NCBI GenBank assembly: GCA_034766995.1
Contig: CM068319.1
Coordinates: forward strand, 20,372,422-20,436,421
DNA from: Acanthacorydalis orientalis
Taxonomy: Eukaryota; Arthropoda; Insecta; Megaloptera; Corydalidae
Length of the DNA stretch: 64,000 bases
Reading direction: 5' to 3'
A program made the translations under genes and the position numbers. The number at the start of each line of letters is the position of its first letter. The first letter of the stretch is position 1. Below the pieces are notes generated by a model, which was given only the letters and a program-made list of their open reading frames with translations, was not told where the DNA came from and ran no database searches. Below are positions 37,165 to 49,347 of this stretch, piece by piece.

Positions 37165-38378
37165 TAAATACCATTTCTAATTTTTCAAAATTGAAAATCA
37201 CATATTTGAGACATCTGGTTTAAATCTAAACCATATTATAACAAACTATAAAACTTCTTTTACTTGAAATAATATTTATAAATATATACTGACCGAAAAA
37301 CAACATAAATATGTTTTTATAACTATCTGAGAAGGATAAGATTGTTATTAAAAATAATAGAAGTAACAATTTTATTTTTAAAAAATATGATTTGTTTTAT
37401 TGATATTCTGATCGTTTTATAAATTCAATAAATTGAAAGTTAATCAATAATACTAGTTATTTGAAATGATTGTTTCCATTGATATATAACTGAAACAAAA
37501 ACTTAAAATAATTTTTGTGGCGCAATTATTGTGATTTATATCAAATATATTATACGTGTCAATTAATTGAGTAATCTTATGAAATAAAACTCTTTTTCAA
37601 ATTGTATCTATTTTAAAAATTAGAAAAAAACGAAACAAGTATATATAGACTGTAAAGTCATATATTTTCGAAACAGAAAAAAGTAGTTAACCTCGCGACT
37701 TAAATGTTCGCGCAGTTAGGAAAACAAACAAATCAAATAAAGAAGTCTCTTCCTGTCGTCAATTTTTTGTATTCTATTAAATGAAATAAATTTGAAAAGT
37801 TTATGTATTAATACAGATCAACATATGCAGTAATCGGTTTTTAAATAATACTTCAAAATTTTCATAATTCAATTTCAATACTGCTATTAGTTCATACCTT
37901 AATATTCTTTATCATTCAAAACAACATTTGAAAATTATCTGAATGACCTTTTATTATAAAATATAGTACCTGTAATAAAATATATTATTAATAATAATAG
38001 AGTACACAGTAATATTTTACTAGTGCAGTAATTTATTATCATTTAAAGATAAAAACGTGATTAATAAGTATTTGTTAGCACTTATCACTCTTTGGAATGT
38101 AAGACCGTAGTAAGTCGAGACATTCATAAGATGTTATCAGAATTATCAATAATCAGCTATTAAAATTTTAATCAGATTTTTTTTTGTGGTATTTGGAAAG
38201 TGAAAATTCATATATGAAAGTACATATAGTCTATACAAAAACTGATGACCACTGAGATATTGTTCCTACTTTGATTATGAAGTGAGAGACGAATTTCAAA
38301 TTTGAATCAATTTTTAAATATTTGATTCAATTTTTTTAAAAAAATATGGAGATTGTTCAGATTTTTAATGTTCTTCAG

Positions 38379-38384
38379 GTAACT
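38379..38384 (+). promoter_or_regulatory. Weak candidate recursive splice site
   Basis: TTTTTAATGTTCTTCAG ends at 38378 and is followed at once by GTAACTG. The pyrimidine tract is short and the donor lacks G at +5, so it is much weaker than the site at 43792/43793. It is probably chance in AT-rich DNA. Confidence 0.12.
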
Positions 38385-38743
38385 GAAATTTATTTTCATT
38401 GAAATATCGAATATTCTTGACAGTTTCTGCATCTTTTTACAAACATATTATTCACAAAGAGATGTATAATCCTTGTTATCACGTTTCCAGTTAATCTCGA
38501 TCTACGTTAATAAAAGTTAAGTCTACAAATGCCTGTAATATGTAGCATCTTTTAATTATTTGTAGAGTTTTAATTGTGCGTGTATGGTTATAAGGATTTA
38601 AGGTTATGTGTATTTTTATATACACATATATTTACTTGTATATTTATGTATTTAAATCACTATAATTTTTCAACTTCTAATAGTAAATTGTAATAAATTA
38701 TAATCTAAAATACTAAATTATAAAAAAATCTAAATTATAAATT

Positions 38744-38896
38744 TTATATATATATATATATATATAATCATCTTCAGCCCTGTTAATCCACTGCTGGATA
38801 AAGGCCTCTTACATGATTTTCCATTTATTTTTGTACTCATCATGTAAGGTTTGGGATCATGACTCGCCACGCTGATCTCACTTGCGGGCTGGCGAG

Positions 38897-38953
<57 letters not shown>
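38744..38953. repeat. Paired (TA)n arrays flanking a retroposon-like fragment
   Basis: Tracts at 38744-38766 and 38899-38953 abut both sides of the fragment at 38767-38898. Confidence 0.9.
38767..38898 (+). mobile_element. Short retroposon-like fragment (RTE/SINE-type tail)
   Basis: It contains CATCTTCAGCCC, CCACTGCTGGATAAAGGCCT and CTCGCCACGCTGATCTCACT. I recognise CATCAGCC...CCACTGCTGGACATAGGCCTC...CGCCACGCTGAT as a dispersed repeat in many insect genomes, usually assigned to non-LTR (RTE-type) tails or SINEs. Two fold-backs are visible: TTACATGAT with ATCATGTAA, and ACTCGCCA with TGGCGAGT. It has no coding capacity, and the class assignment is from memory. Confidence 0.55.
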
Positions 38954-38956
<3 letters not shown>

Positions 38957-39294
38957 CAGTATAAAAGAAGAAAAAACGAGCAATCTATAATGGTTTTTAA
39001 AACGATCAATAGTTGAAACTGAAAGACAATTTTGAAAATAACTAAATTACATATCTGAACAAATAGATATCAGGTTAAATTTAAAAAAAGGTAATAATAA
39101 ATACAAAAAAAAAATAAATTTAATAAAGGTAAAATAATAAATGACTAGTATATATTTTAATAATGATAATAACAATAATTATTATTAATAATGTTGATTT
39201 AGCAGCAAATATTAATAATATTGGATTTATTATTTAGTGCTTTTTAAATTAAAAATCTTAAAGTCAGTAACATCATAATGAGCAATCTAATTCA

Positions 39295-39320
39295 TTATAT
39301 ATATATATATACACACACTA
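39295..39320. repeat. Short (TA)n-(CA)n tract
   Basis: About 8 TA units followed by ACACACAC. Confidence 0.85.
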
Positions 39321-39550
39321 TCTAACATTACTAATAACATTACTCCTGTATTGTACCCTTAAAAACACACCCCCTACTTATTTCATGAACCTCTCAAACT
39401 AAAACGTTTTGGGTGTGGATGCGCGAATGAGGATATATATGACAAAAACAACTCATTGGGGATCCAATTAACTCTACACTTTGTCCCAGAGCCAAAGCAA
39501 TTAAAGTGCGAAGCAGCTTAATGCACAGTACTGACGTGGCCATCTCGTAC

Positions 39551-39554
39551 TATA

Positions 39555-39628
<74 letters not shown>
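39551..39628. repeat. (TA)n microsatellite
   Basis: About 38 units with one TATG variant. Confidence 0.95.
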
Positions 39629-39632
<4 letters not shown>

Positions 39633-42574
39633 CATGAGACTATATTTTTCGGTCGTTTCACATAATACAGAGATGTGAATGTGTGATCAAGAATGTTTAT
39701 CTTCATTTCAGGATTCAGACCTTTGAAGTTAGAACGTTTTATTTTCCGGCAAAAAATCCGCTTTTGATAAACTGTTGCTTTATATTTTTTATATAACGGA
39801 AACCTTTTTAGAAAATTCGTCGTACGAATAATTAAATTTATTGAATAATTGTTATTTAATATAGCGCTCTCTTAATTGAAAAGTATACCGAAATGTGGTT
39901 ATATAACTTTAATTGAATTTATTTTCATAATTTTCATACATTTTAATATCATAATTCACTATTAGATTTTTTGATATATTTTAAAAAAGAAAATTTAATT
40001 TTAAAATGATATACTCACGAAATGAATCTCAGTAAACATTTTTATATTTTATTAATTAGTATAATTATATATTTTTTTATAATTAAACTATACATTTTTT
40101 ATTTTTAATTATTAAAAAACTGTCACGAACTCTTACTTTAAAATGAAATCTGTGATGTATTACTCTTTCATTCTTGCCGTCTCAGCCGGAAAACGAATCC
40201 TTTTATATTCGATAGAAATACTTTTTTTTCAATATTATCTATCTTTCATCTCTATTTTGTACTTCGAATAAATCTTTTAATAATTAGATTTTTTAAATAA
40301 TAATACAGATGTGTAGATATATTTTAAAGGCTTCGTTCGTTACCTTTGTTATGAAATGTTAAAGTAATCAGGATGAATCCTTGAAAGATGTTTATACATA
40401 TATAATGTGAACATTAACCATACATATTAATATTTGCTAAGGTAGCCATTGGCCACCTGCGAGTTACCCAGTTGAGTGTGTCATACATTTTTGATTTGGC
40501 CTCGTATTATTGCGATGCACTTTCCACGTTGTACTCAATTTTATTAGTACTATCCCTTTCGAAATATTAATTGTAGACCTTTTTGAATATGACTATGCTC
40601 TATTATAATCACTTTGAAGATAAAATCAATAGGTTTTATAGTATAACATTTAAGCAGATATTATAACACTTTTCTTTAATTTTTCATTTTTGACTTACAT
40701 AAAATATTCAACATTTTTTATTTAACTGTTTCCTTAGTATTTGAAATCAGTTTTAAAAAATGAAAAAGAGAAAAAATGGAAGTACATTTAATACTCATAA
40801 TTATTAAGTAGTAGTGGACTTGTGGTTCCTTTACCTCACCCTTGTAAATAATTTTTTTAAGTTGTTCTTTTTTTAAGCAACTATCCCTAAGTATTTATAA
40901 CTTCAAGTAATAGTCATTTCGTAACGTAAAGGTACGAAGCAAGTTGTGCTTATTATAAAATGAAAACCCCTGACAATGCTGAAGCAAACCACGTTTTAAC
41001 CAAAAATAAGGATTATTTTTTTTCGGTAAAGGTGGATTTATAGAGAAGATAATATGAAATAATCAAAAAACCATCACTATTGCCTAATGTATTAAAATAT
41101 GTCTGCCTCGAGTCATCTAATCTTTAAAAAGTTACAACGTTCACTTATTTCTGTGTCCATTTATTCCTGATTCTTCCACGATGATGGAAGTGTATAGAGT
41201 ATTCAACTCATATTAGGCATGAATTCAGTGTGATAATAATTAAACAATCTGTACAGTCCTAATTCATATCATTTGATTTTGGATATTTTCCACAAACCTC
41301 AAAAAAGAATTAGAAGGCCGCTGTTTTATTGGTAAATATCAGTTTATTATTTCGTAGAATGGAACATGTACGTTGTATCCAAGGAAATATAAAAATAAAA
41401 CTGTTTTCAAGTACAATCAAGTGTATATAAGTGTCGAAAAATACTCTGAAAAGGTTTAATAAACATGACTATATAAGAAACTTTCACAGCGCTATATTTA
41501 AAACGATCATTTTGTAATAAAACTCAATTTATTATTTTATAAACTGTTCTCTTTTTTGTTCTGTACAGTTTTCTGAATATTTGAACAAAATAGCTAAGCT
41601 CATACTTGAACAGTTACAAGATTATAAAAGTTTTCAACCGGAAATTAATGAACTTACATGCAGAAAATGCATTTTAGTATTTATTATTTATAAATAGGAA
41701 AAATTGAGAAATGCTTGATATAGTCTCAAGTCTGTATTTTTTCCTTATTTGTGCGGTTGTCATTTACTTTGATGAGATATAAAACAAGAAGAAATTATTA
41801 ATACTTACAAATTAATATTGAGTATTTATATATAATATACTATTTGAATATCTTAAGTTTTAATAATCTTATCAGGCATTTTTGTGCGCGTATCGTATTA
41901 CTATGATTCAGACATGTATATACTCTGTTTCATTCATTATATATTCAGTAGTCTATTATTTTATATACAATTAAGTTTCGTGAATCTCATTGAAATCATA
42001 ATCTTATGAATCAGTTGGATAATATCATGTTACAAGTATTGTCTTCGACGAACATTTATAGTAAACATTAGTCACAAATTTGTATCGTTATGTCGCTATT
42101 GTGAAAAAGTATTCATGCCCGTTTCACGATCTTATCTTCAGACAGATCACATGTATTTGTTGATGTCTATTTAAAACGTACGTATTTTTTTACGTTGCTC
42201 CGTTCTTGTTTTGTAAAATGTATCTTTAGTAATGTTGGAGTATGACTTTTTTTATATACAACTAAATTAAATATGCTCGATTAAGTTTTGTATGTAAAGG
42301 AAGTTTAAATGTGAACCGGATTTATTTAATCATGTAAAATATTATTTTTTTCTTAAGAACAATATTCATATTTTAGTATATTATTTTTATCCCACTATAT
42401 ACATCGATATTATCATTTCATTGTCTGTGAAAAAAGTTCCGGTATTTTCCAAAATGATTGTTGATTATTCGACTATCGTTATACAAGAACATATTAGACT
42501 TGACTTTATTATTTTTGCAAATTATTTAATGGTGATGTTATCAGTATAAAAACATTAAACCCAAATAAATATTT

Positions 42575-42712
42575 TCATTCGCCAGACTTGCACATTTCAG
42601 TGCATTCTCCAATAAAACTGTTGTCGAAATCACATTCGATGAATTTACCGTAGAGATTCATATTTTCACAAAAATTGCGCAAATTCGTGTTTACCTCCAA
42701 ATCCTTGTAGAA
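42575..42712 (-). CDS. Coding-like 45-residue patch, possible exon or gene fragment
   Basis: On the - strand an open stretch of 45 codons ends at TGA (42577-42575). Its composition is noticeably less AT-rich than the flanks. It contains NFCENMNLYGKF, IECDFDNSF and IGECTEMCKSGE, with four Cys spaced 11, 9 and 3 residues apart. The base just upstream completes TAG, which could be a stop or an AG acceptor, though the pyrimidine tract there is poor. I do not recognise the family. It may be the last exon of a nested - strand gene, a decayed transposon gene or chance. Confidence 0.25.
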   Translation of the reverse strand, partial: FYKDLEVNTNLRNFCENMNLYGKFIECDFDNSFIGECTEMCKSGE

Positions 42713-43142
42713 CTACATAAGTCTTCTTGCTATTTTTTATATTATTGAAATGTATTGATTATAAAATGAAACAAGTTTCAATGTTCAGTAAAGAATTGGT
42801 AATTTTATATAAAATGACCTATGATAAAAATGAGTAAATATTGTTTTTTGAAAAAAAATTTGATATATTTAAACCTGTTTCTGGATTTTACAGTTGAATA
42901 TGGTACAAATAGTAATAATTTTGGTTGAAAAAATAAAAGAAAGTAAAATTCACGTGTATTAAACGTTAGTCATTTAGTTTGGCTTTTTGATTCAGAAATG
43001 TAATTAGGAAATTTGTATTTATTGTAAAAATACAATTATTTGAATACATTTATATTAGTTTTTTTTTCGTTTAATAAAACTTGAAAAAACAGTATGTTCT
43101 CTATTTTAAAAAAATAGAATAGAAACAACTTATCGAAAAAGA

Positions 43143-43145
<3 letters not shown>

Positions 43146-43212
<67 letters not shown>

Positions 43213-43218
43213 GTGTAT
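43146..43218. repeat. (TA)n microsatellite with TATG tail
   Basis: Two TA blocks meet at a central TATAATATA and end in GTATGTATGTGTGTATG. Confidence 0.95.
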
Positions 43219-43445
43219 GTATTTATCATAAAATTATTAAAATTATCCGCACAAAAATGTCAATGGCGTTGACTTATTTATTTATCATGTCGGGTTTCAT
43301 GGTACCCAGATATGTTTGTTTCATATACAAAACAGCAATTTTGCAATCCCCTGCGGTAATGATTATATTGATATCAGTTGTAATGAGTTTTAAACTATAT
43401 GTGTATTGTTTCATTCGGCTACATGTAAAGGTTTACAATTGAAAA

Positions 43446-43507
43446 ATGAGCAAGCGCAGCGAGGCCTTAGACTTGTTGAGCACAGTAAGCAGGGGGCGAA
43501 GCCCCCT
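43446..43507. other. GC-rich island ending in a perfect hairpin
   Basis: GAGCAAGCGCAGCGAGGCC opens a GC-rich block that ends in AGGGGGC-GAA-GCCCCCT (43491-43507), a 7-bp stem with a GAA loop. This is unlike anything else nearby. Such GC hairpins occur near the 3' ends of Helitrons, but no CTRR end follows. A related-looking block lies inverted at 46305-46345. Confidence 0.4.
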
Positions 43508-43770
43508 TATATATTTATATATATGTATATATGTATATATGTATACATATATATATATAAATCTTTTTTAGTTTCAAATGTTATATTTTTTGTTGTCTTT
43601 ATTATTTGGAAATAAATACTAAATGGAAGTAAACAAGATTATAATACTTTTTAACAATGCATTCAATTCACCTTTCGCTTGTAATATAAAATCTGTACTC
43701 GTTTTTTTTCAATGCTGTTTGTGTTTCGATTGTCATCAGTTATCTTTTTGCTGAATGTTGCAATTTAATA

Positions 43771-43800
43771 ATGTTATTTTTCTTTGTTGCAGGTAAGCGT
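43771..43800 (+). promoter_or_regulatory. dlg1: Recursive-splicing ratchet point (zero-length exon)
   Basis: A pyrimidine-rich tract (TTATTTTTCTTTGTTGC) ends in AG at 43791-43792 and is followed immediately by GTAAGC at 43793. A strong 3' splice site is therefore fused to a strong 5' splice site: splicing to it regenerates a donor and adds no exon. In Drosophila such sites divide very long introns. Here the site lies about 19.9 kb after the linker exon donor (23854) and at least 20 kb before the next exon, on the same strand as the gene. A TTAAT, usable as a branch point, lies about 25 nt upstream. Confidence 0.65.
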
Positions 43801-44007
43801 ACATTTATTATTAATTATTTCTTGGTAAGTCATTGTTCAAATATTATTTTTAATTGGTTCATTTTTCATTTTATATGAATACAATTTTGTAAGTAATTCT
43901 TTTTAAATGTATACTTCCTATATAATCACTAGCAGGTAGATATTTTATTATTTATTTATTGTCAACATCCATTCTCTCGTAAACATCAATATTTTTTTTC
44001 AAATCTG

Positions 44008-44057
44008 TAGATGATTCTAATAATTGAGATCTCATAGATGATTCTAATAATTGAGAT
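44008..44057. repeat. 27-bp tandem duplication
   Basis: TAGATGATTCTAATAATTG recurs with a period of 27 bp (starts 44008 and 44035). The copies are identical over the 23 bp visible in both. Confidence 0.85.
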
Positions 44058-44520
44058 TAAAACATAAATAAGTTTGATTCGGAAATTTAACCAGTATTTT
44101 TATACAGATATTTGAGAAAGAAAATATAAAAATTGAAAGTATATAGAAATAGGAAGTAAAAACGGCAATACTGAAAACCAATTATCCCTCGAAAGAATGA
44201 AATTACATTTCTTATTGATCTGTATTGACTAATCGGCTCATTTCGTCGATCCTTGTTATTTGACTAAATTATACCGTGACACATTATACATAAAATGGAA
44301 CTTATCATTTACATTGAAAAGAAATACTAAAGAAAATGCTTATTTGGGACGCTGATCTCTTTTTAAAATGTATACATTGCTACGAATTTAAAATACTATT
44401 TTATATTATTACTTTTATCTAATTAAATGGGTTAAATTGAATAGATGGTGTTCAAAAAATATGTTAATAAAAAAGTTAAATATTTTTTGTACACAGTCTA
44501 TCTATATTTTATTTTGATGA

Positions 44521-44580
44521 ATATGTGTGTGTGTATATATGTATGATTTATATATATATATATATGTGTGTGTGTCTGTG
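44521..44580. repeat. (TG)n and (TA)n compound microsatellite
   Basis: Short TG and TA runs alternate, ending TGTGTGTGTCTGTG. Confidence 0.85.
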
Positions 44581-44616
44581 TAAATGAATACGAAAGAGAA
44601 GAATATTAAAATACTA

Positions 44617-45215
44617 TTAGGTTTGTAGAAAAATAATTTCGGTTTACGACCTTCAAATTTATATACATTTTTTAAATTAAGTGGTCCAGAACTGTTTGAC
44701 TACTAATAAGTGTTATAACTACTACTAACTAATAACTGTTTGACTATATAAGGCCTAGTTTTTGTGCAAGGTCTCAAATAGTTGTGCGTGGTTATGATTC
44801 AACTTATCCCATCAGTTAGTCGGTATGAACTGAAGGAGGACTCCTTCGACCTTTTTCATCTTCAAAGCTCTCATCCCTACAACGAAATTTTTGGAACCAT
44901 CATTGTACCGTACGGTTCCTGAACAATACCCACATCAAAAGCATCGTTTAGTTTACGAACAGTTTCTGCTTCTTTACCATCCGTTTTTAATTCATGCAAA
45001 AATGCTCTTATTTGCTTCTTTTCCATCTTTAATTCAATAGTCCAATCTGAAGCAAAATTAATAATGAAACTAAATTCGATGGTACCATAATATAGATCGA
45101 AAAATGTACTTTAAAATGATATTAACATAAACTCGATGAAATGACACTTTCATTGAAAAAAATTAAGATTCGTATTCAGAAAAGAAGAACCGTGATTATT
45201 TTCCAACCAACTTAA
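44617..45215 (-). mobile_element. Internally deleted mariner, copy 3 (599 bp)
   Basis: TA flanks at 44615-44616 and 45216-45217. The ends are TTAGGTTTGTAGAAAAATAA and, complemented, TTAAGTTGGTTGGAAAATAA. On the - strand it opens MEKKQIRAFLHELKTDGKEA and ETVRKLNDAFDVG, the mariner N-terminal domain, and has lost the catalytic part like copies 1 and 2. A short local duplication (ACTGTTTGACTA twice, near 44690-44745) lengthens it. It reads unbroken where copy 1 is split. Confidence 0.88.
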
Positions 45216-45437
45216 TAAAATATTTATTTTATTTTTTCTTTTTCATCGTTTCATTAGAACACGATTTTCTTTTCAAATATAAAGTTTTTTTAATTTTGAA
45301 TTAATCATTAATCATTTACATAATTTCAAAGTGTAGTATAGTATATTTTTATAAAATTTCAGTTATACGTTGAAGATATTTCGGTACCTATACTTTTTTC
45401 AGTGAAAGAAAATTGGACATTGAATTTTATAAATGTG

Positions 45438-45453
45438 TATATATATATATATA
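45438..45453. repeat. Short (TA)n tract
   Basis: Eight units after TGTGTA. Confidence 0.8.
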
Positions 45454-46149
45454 AAAATTTGTTTGTATTTTCGTAACATCGCTAAAACATGAATGAAATC
45501 AAATACATAAATGTAGAGAGCTAACACGAATACAGAATTTATCAAATGTATAAACGTAAAACAACTTCATTAATTGATTTCATTACCCACCGCATGATTT
45601 TACGTTGAGTAAATATTCATTACCATTTATGGGCGAGCATTCGTTTTAATATATTGCCGTTTTTCCATATAATTTATTCAATTTAATTTTATTATAATAC
45701 ACTGTTAATGGAGAGAGAATGTGTACATCATTCGCCATTGCAAAATATCATATCATATAGGTGTCAAGTTCTAGCACCACCTTCCATATCGTTGAAATTC
45801 TTTAACGTGACTGTCTTCAGAATATACAATTCTCTCATAGAGTCTCGACGTTCGTATATTGAATATTAATGAATGCCGAACACTGTGTTTACACGAATTT
45901 AATATTACAAGTGAAGCGACTGTTAAGTATCTTGGTTTATAAACCGATGCGTGTGCTGAATTCGTTGATATTTGATTATGAACTATTAAGATCGACGTAT
46001 TAAGAAACGTAATTTTATGGAAATAAACGTAAATTTTCGCTAAAACTTGCATTAATACATATTGTCTTAATACTACTTAATTAATCCTCTAATAATTTAA
46101 ACAGCTACTTTCTTAAAACACATTTAATTTATTTTTTTTAAATATCTTT

Positions 46150-46152
<3 letters not shown>

Positions 46153-46215
<63 letters not shown>
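46153..46215. repeat. (TA)n microsatellite
   Basis: A pure tract of about 31 units. Confidence 0.95.
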
Positions 46216-46217
<2 letters not shown>

Positions 46218-46304
46218 AAAATATATTTCTAAATAATTATGATTCCAAATTCATGTTGTATATTGAAACTAACTCGTTTCCAGACTTTATATATTATTAT
46301 TAAC

Positions 46305-46345
46305 AGAGGGAGACCCCCCTCGCCGCTTAATGGGCTCGCATTATT
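46305..46345. other. Second GC-rich hairpin block
   Basis: GAGGGAGACCCCCCTC (46306-46321) folds on itself and is followed by GCCGCTTAATGGGCTCGC. Read on the - strand its order (GCGAG, TTAAGC, G-run hairpin) resembles that of 43446-43507. The two could be opposite edges of one element or two copies. Confidence 0.3.
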
Positions 46346-47298
46346 GTCATTTTGTATAAATATAAAAAGATAATATCTACCTGAAATAAAATAAAATATA
46401 AAAATATTATCATAATCAATTTTCTCAATATATTTTTAAACTCAAATTCAACAGTTTTACTTCTAGCAGATGTAACCAAACGTGATCCTTTAAAATATGC
46501 ATTACACACAATCAATTAACATTTTGTAAATTTTATAAAACGTTTTCACATACTTGAAATGTAAACACACTGATATGTAAGTGGGGAGACATTTTTCATA
46601 GTTATTGCACGGAAGTGTGGTTCTTTTCTATCCTTAGTTTTATTCCTGTATTTACTTTGTTTTCAACCTTTAAGAATTTGTATATGATTAATTTGTTTAT
46701 CGTAGAATGTAAATATAAATACTAGTATAATTACAAATCTATTTATTTTAATAATGTTAATTTATATTTAAATATAACTTATCTTGGTGACAATTTGATA
46801 AGATTTATTTTTTTAATTGTATAATTTATCTTTTTAGATAGTTTATCTTTTTTCTGTTATCTAGTCTTGCAAAGTGATAAATTAGTGAACAGAATTATTT
46901 ACACTTTTTTTTTTACTTTTAATTCAATATCAATTACCTTTAACTGTTGTTTATTATTTTATATTATCTACATGAGAAGGTATGTAAAAACAAATATTTA
47001 AAATATTTACGCACGTGTATTGTATATTACAAAAAAGGTTGATATATGACTGCATTGTTTATTAATTATATAACAATTATAAATTCTTGTATATAATGAT
47101 TCATCGATGATGCTTTTATGTTTCATACATTGACTATAAATTGACAACGTTTTTCATTTTAAGGATAGTTAAAATATACATTATGTTAATTATTCACATA
47201 GGTCATAGGTGTGGCATTTAACTCATCTGCAGTGTATTTCACAACAGTTGTTCAATTTATTTTTATGAACATTCGTGCATAATTAGTACATTGCTCTT

Positions 47299-47354
47299 AT
47301 GTGTATATATATATATATATATATGCACATACATACATATATATATATATATAC

Positions 47355-47425
<71 letters not shown>

Positions 47426-47455
47426 TGTGTGTTTATGCATGTATATATACATATG
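47299..47455. repeat. Long compound (TA)n array with CATA and TG blocks
   Basis: TA blocks are separated by CATACATA and ATACATA variants and end in TGTGTGCGTGTGTG. It gives long spurious frames on both strands. Confidence 0.95.
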
Positions 47456-48416
47456 TACACTTATGGGGGAGGGCTTAATTGGTTGTATTTACTGAAAAAA
47501 TGTTTCAAAAATGTTTAGTATTAGGAAACAAAAAATTCATGCTTTTAGTGATACTTGTGCACGTAGATTTAGTTCCATAGTAACTCACTTTAAAACGAAT
47601 TAGTTTCATCGATATAACAAACAATTTGGTCCTCTCTAAAAACATTATTCCTTCACTGATTATCAGCGAACCCAATTTTTTAAAGCAACTAATATATCCG
47701 TTCTATGCCCCCAAAATTTACAAAATACAAATTTGACGTTTCTGCATTTCGACGCAACTGTTTTAATCAGTGGATGTATTGTAACTAAAATTTGAAATAT
47801 TTTTATGTAAGATTTATTATATTACAGTTTAAGTAACCAAACGGAATAAAAACACAATGGTTAGTGTATGCTGATTTTGAATGTTATAAACAAATACATA
47901 TATTAATTATGAATAAGTAAAAAGTACTCCATTGACTCGAAATATTTCTACATATGTAGTCATTTTAGCACTATTTGAATATGATTGGCTAGGATAATTT
48001 ACAAAAGTTGAAACGCAGGAAATTGATTTACATTAAAGTATCATTCAAGTCTGGAGCATTTATCAGGTGGTCATTTTCGATTACTGATGTATAATTAGTG
48101 TCATCTAACTGAGATTTATTGTCTTAAAGACATTAATTTGCATTTTGTTTATAATAAATTTCTTTTATAAAAAAAATTATTCATATATAAAAAATATATC
48201 TTTTGTGATATTTAAAAATTAAATAACCTGCTTTTTCTCTCTATCTTGCTAAATTCAGTGAAAAAACTTCGAAAATACAGACTAAATCGATATTTAGAGA
48301 GCAGGCAGGTAACTGAAATCGTGCCTTGTAGAATGATTTTCTCATTTTTCAACTCTAAATAGAAATTGTAATATTTAACTGCTATACAAGTCAAAGGTTA
48401 GATAACTATTCCTAAA

Positions 48417-48435
48417 TGTATATATATATATATAT
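48417..48435. repeat. Short (TA)n tract
   Basis: About 9 units. Confidence 0.8.
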
Positions 48436-49281
48436 GCCATATAACAAAAATTAGAAAAGCTCTTAAATAATCATACAATGTTTGTGTAAACAATTTTTTT
48501 TTAACTTTTACTTAACAAATGGTATTCTTCACACCTCACGAAGTGCATTGCACTTTAAAATACGGTTAACATATTGCACATATTAAAGAGACATGTACGC
48601 ATTGTTTGTAGTGCTTTTGAAATTTGTCGTGTATTTCTTTATAAATATCTGTCTATAAGAGTAAACAATACCATGAAAGTATTATTTTTTGAATTGAATT
48701 ATTAATTTTTTGTACAAAAGGTTTATTAACTCATATATTCAGCCTATTCAACACGGAAATATTTACAATTGTTTAATCTACTGTTGAGTGTTATCTTTGA
48801 ATTATTCATTCAATATTTATTACACAGATCATTTCTCAAGTATCCTACTGGTATTAAAAACCGTACAGATTCGAAAACTGGATGTATCACACACACTCTG
48901 TATGAGATTGAAAGTAACGTGTCAATATATCTTTTGATTGATGTACAGCATAAATCGAGGTCAATAGTGTTTTTAATGCACGGTATAATTAACTTAATAT
49001 AAATGGGAAATAGCTGTCAACATATATTTATAGTACTTATTAATTTTAAATTTAAAATGTTTTCCAGATTCCATTAAGGAACTTTGAATTTCTAAATCTG
49101 GTCAGTTGTTGTTTGTTTATAAAACATGTCCGACTTTTTATTTCACCACTTTATTAGGTACTTGATTTATAGTCTCAAAACTTTTGAATAACTAATAGTG
49201 ATTTCTAATTTTTTTTTTCTGTTATAATATACTGTTTTATGCTCTAATAATGGTTTAAGTAAGTCCTTTTATTGTTAAATG

Positions 49282-49283
<2 letters not shown>

Positions 49284-49346
<63 letters not shown>
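49284..49346. repeat. (TA)n microsatellite
   Basis: A pure tract of about 31 units. Confidence 0.95.

Positions 49347-49347
<1 letters not shown>

Noticed and set aside
45771..46052. 93-codon open frame on the - strand
   Set aside because: No recognisable domain, no splice or promoter context and no close relation to a known family. Likely chance in a slightly less AT-rich stretch.
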